NCBI GenBank assembly: GCA_900768425.1
Contig: CAAGCR010000012.1
Span: 1 to 5,302, forward strand
Source: Clostridia bacterium
GTDB lineage: Bacteria; Bacillota; Clostridia; Christensenellales; UBA1242
Reading direction: 5' to 3'
DNA: 5,302 nt
Shown: one piece after another, positions 4,291 through 5,302 of the stretch
Position numbering within the stretch: position 1 is the first letter of the stretch
How the letters are laid out: each line of letters starts with the position of its first letter
The notes under the pieces: generated by a model
Database searches by the model: none
Told to the model about the DNA's origin: nothing
The model's input: only the letters and a program-made list of their open reading frames with translations
Program-made: the position numbers and the translations under genes

Positions 4291-5302
4291 ATGTTACTTG
4301 CTACTTTTGGCTCGGTTATGATGAATATTTTATATGTAGTTATTGCCATTGTAGTTCTATTAACAATGGTCTTAATTCACGAACTTGGTCACTATATCGC
4401 CGGTAGAATATTAGGTTTTACCATTACAGAATTTTCTATTGGTTTTGGTAAGGTTTTATGGCAAAAAACAAACAAAAGGGGTGAAAAAATCTCTTTAAGA
4501 TTATTCCCACTTGGTGGTTTTTGTGCTTTCTTGGGCGAAAATGATGATGACTCAGAAGAAAATAAAGATGATGATGCTAAACAAGATGGCAAAGAAAAAG
4601 ATAAAAATATTGTTGATACCGAACTTGTAAAAGAGGAGTATACAACTTGCGAATATTGTGGTTTTACCTTTGAAGGCAGGCAATCTAAATGCCCAAATTG
4701 TAAGGCAATAATTAAACCTGAAAATGTAAAACAATCTGTAAAAGAAAACAAGGTTACAAAAACTGAAAATTTAAAAGAAGAAACACCAACTTTAACCGCA
4801 AATATCAACAGTCAAGAACAAAAGGGTGTAATGTTTACCGACCAAAAACCTTGGAAACGCATCATTGTATTCTTAGCAGGTGTTACTTTTAACTTTATAT
4901 CCGCTTTTATATTTGCAATAATTTTCCTTTGCGTTGGGGCATATGATGGTTATAAACTTTCACCTACACAAGGTTATAACATTAACTTGTATAACCCAGA
5001 TTCAGGCAGAATAGAAAGACAATTAACCGAAAACACAACAGTTTATGCCATTAACGGAACAGAAATAAATTATGCTCGCGGTAGAGTATTTGCTTCACTT
5101 GTTCCGGAAGATGCAGAGTATATTATATTAACTATTGATGGAACAGATGGACAAAAAGTAGATGTTAAACTTGTTCGTGAACAAATTGATGAAAAAAACA
5201 ATAAGATATTTGGAATTAATTATAGTACCTGCAGAATATCATACAATTTTGGTGATGTTTTAAGAGATTTTGTCCCTTTTGCATTAAACATATCGGTGCT
5301 TA
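4291..5302 (+). CDS. rseP: RseP-like site-2 intramembrane zinc metalloprotease with zinc-ribbon insertion, 3'-partial
   Basis: This is an M50-family (site-2) protease that cuts membrane-spanning substrates such as anti-sigma factors or signal-peptide remnants. The frame is open to the window end, giving 337 residues. Membrane segment 1 (about 9-29) leads into the zinc-binding HELGH (30-34). GFTITEFSIGFGK follows at 42-54, then LRLFPLGGFCAFLGE (69-83). Segment 2 begins near 190 and carries AGVTFNF (196-202), the family's AGPxxNF with Pro replaced by Val. A PDZ-like domain follows at about 225-310 (VYAINGTEI, YIILTIDG). The next membrane segment starts near the right edge, so the third core motif (NxxPxPxLDG) is not visible. 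Unusually, about 95 residues (84-180) separate FLGE from the second core segment, where relatives usually have a short linker. This part holds an acidic/lysine-rich stretch and a zinc ribbon with Cys120, 123, 134 and 137. It directly follows cdsA; dxr is not between them. Confidence 0.93.
   Translation, partial: MLLATFGSVMMNILYVVIAIVVLLTMVLIHELGHYIAGRILGFTITEFSIGFGKVLWQKTNKRGEKISLRLFPLGGFCAFLGENDDDSEENKDDDAKQDGKEKDKNIVDTELVKEEYTTCEYCGFTFEGRQSKCPNCKAIIKPENVKQSVKENKVTKTENLKEETPTLTANINSQEQKGVMFTDQKPWKRIIVFLAGVTFNFISAFIFAIIFLCVGAYDGYKLSPTQGYNINLYNPDSGRIERQLTENTTVYAINGTEINYARGRVFASLVPEDAEYIILTIDGTDGQKVDVKLVREQIDEKNNKIFGINYSTCRISYNFGDVLRDFVPFALNISVL
4540..4830 (+). other. Inserted acidic linker and four-cysteine zinc ribbon within the RseP-like protein
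   Basis: This is a subregion of the protease gene (about residues 84-180). First comes a very acidic and lysine-rich stretch (NDDDSEENKDDDAKQDGKEK). Then comes a compact ribbon, TCEYCGFTFEGRQSKCPNCK at residues 119-138, with spacing C-x2-C-x10-C-x2-C and a CPNC knuckle like those of rubredoxin-type zinc ribbons. A second lysine/glutamate-rich linker follows (KPENVKQSVKENKVTKTENL) before the sequence returns to the protease core at FTDQKPWKRIIVFLAG. In E. coli RseP the loop between the first two core segments is cytoplasmic, so the ribbon should lie in the reducing cytosol. Function is unknown; protein contact, nucleic-acid contact or metal sensing are all only guesses. Confidence 0.85.

Noticed and set aside
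4392..4808. Minus-strand ORFs of 138 and 60 aa opposite the protease gene
   Set aside because: The + strand frame encodes HELGH, PLGG and a zinc ribbon through the same region. The minus-strand products are Ser/Phe-rich shadows.

Overview
The window is AT-rich (about one third G+C by eye), and all genes I can support lie on the + strand. The translations use the standard bacterial code: tryptophan is TGG and the visible stops are TAA or TAG. Gene order and sequence style suggest a low-GC Bacillota-type bacterium, plausibly an uncultured Clostridia- or Erysipelotrichia-like lineage from a gut or similar host setting. That placement is inference from the frr-uppS-cdsA-rseP cluster and the 26-residue-repeat surface protein, not from a marker search.

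Region 1 (1-1589) is the 3' part of a large surface-protein gene that enters from the left edge. It carries 14 tandem 26-residue BspA-like/DUF285 leucine-rich repeats (the 'PARCEL' type), encoded by 78-bp DNA units. Some units are still identical over 55-64 bp, and several contain a short DNA palindrome. The reading frame is open back to the window edge, so the ATG at 54 is internal. A Rho-independent terminator (1597-1631) closes this gene.

Region 2 (1590-1846) is a 257-bp AT-rich spacer. It holds the terminator, an 8+8 bp A/T inverted repeat, a probable sigma-A-type promoter and the frr ribosome binding site.

Region 3 (1847-5302) is a tight, apparently single operon. It contains frr (ribosome recycling factor), a 68-aa unknown protein overlapping genes on both sides, uppS (undecaprenyl diphosphate synthase), cdsA (CDP-diacylglycerol synthase) and the 5' part of an rseP-like site-2 protease that runs off the right edge. 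The spacings are 1-bp overlap, 14-bp overlap, 8 bp and 21 bp. The cluster joins translation (frr) with envelope building: UppS makes the lipid carrier for peptidoglycan, CdsA makes the precursor for phospholipids, and RseP performs intramembrane proteolysis in envelope-stress and signalling pathways. The gene dxr, often found between cdsA and rseP in Bacillota, is absent, and frr is not preceded by tsf-pyrH.

The most unusual item is in the rseP-like protein. Between the catalytic HELGH / PLGG part and the second core membrane segment it has an insertion of roughly 90-100 residues, containing an acidic/lysine-rich linker and a four-cysteine zinc ribbon (CxxC...CxxC). By known RseP topology this would face the cytoplasm. 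I cannot say whether it is previously described. The 68-aa ORF between frr and uppS is the second unknown worth following.
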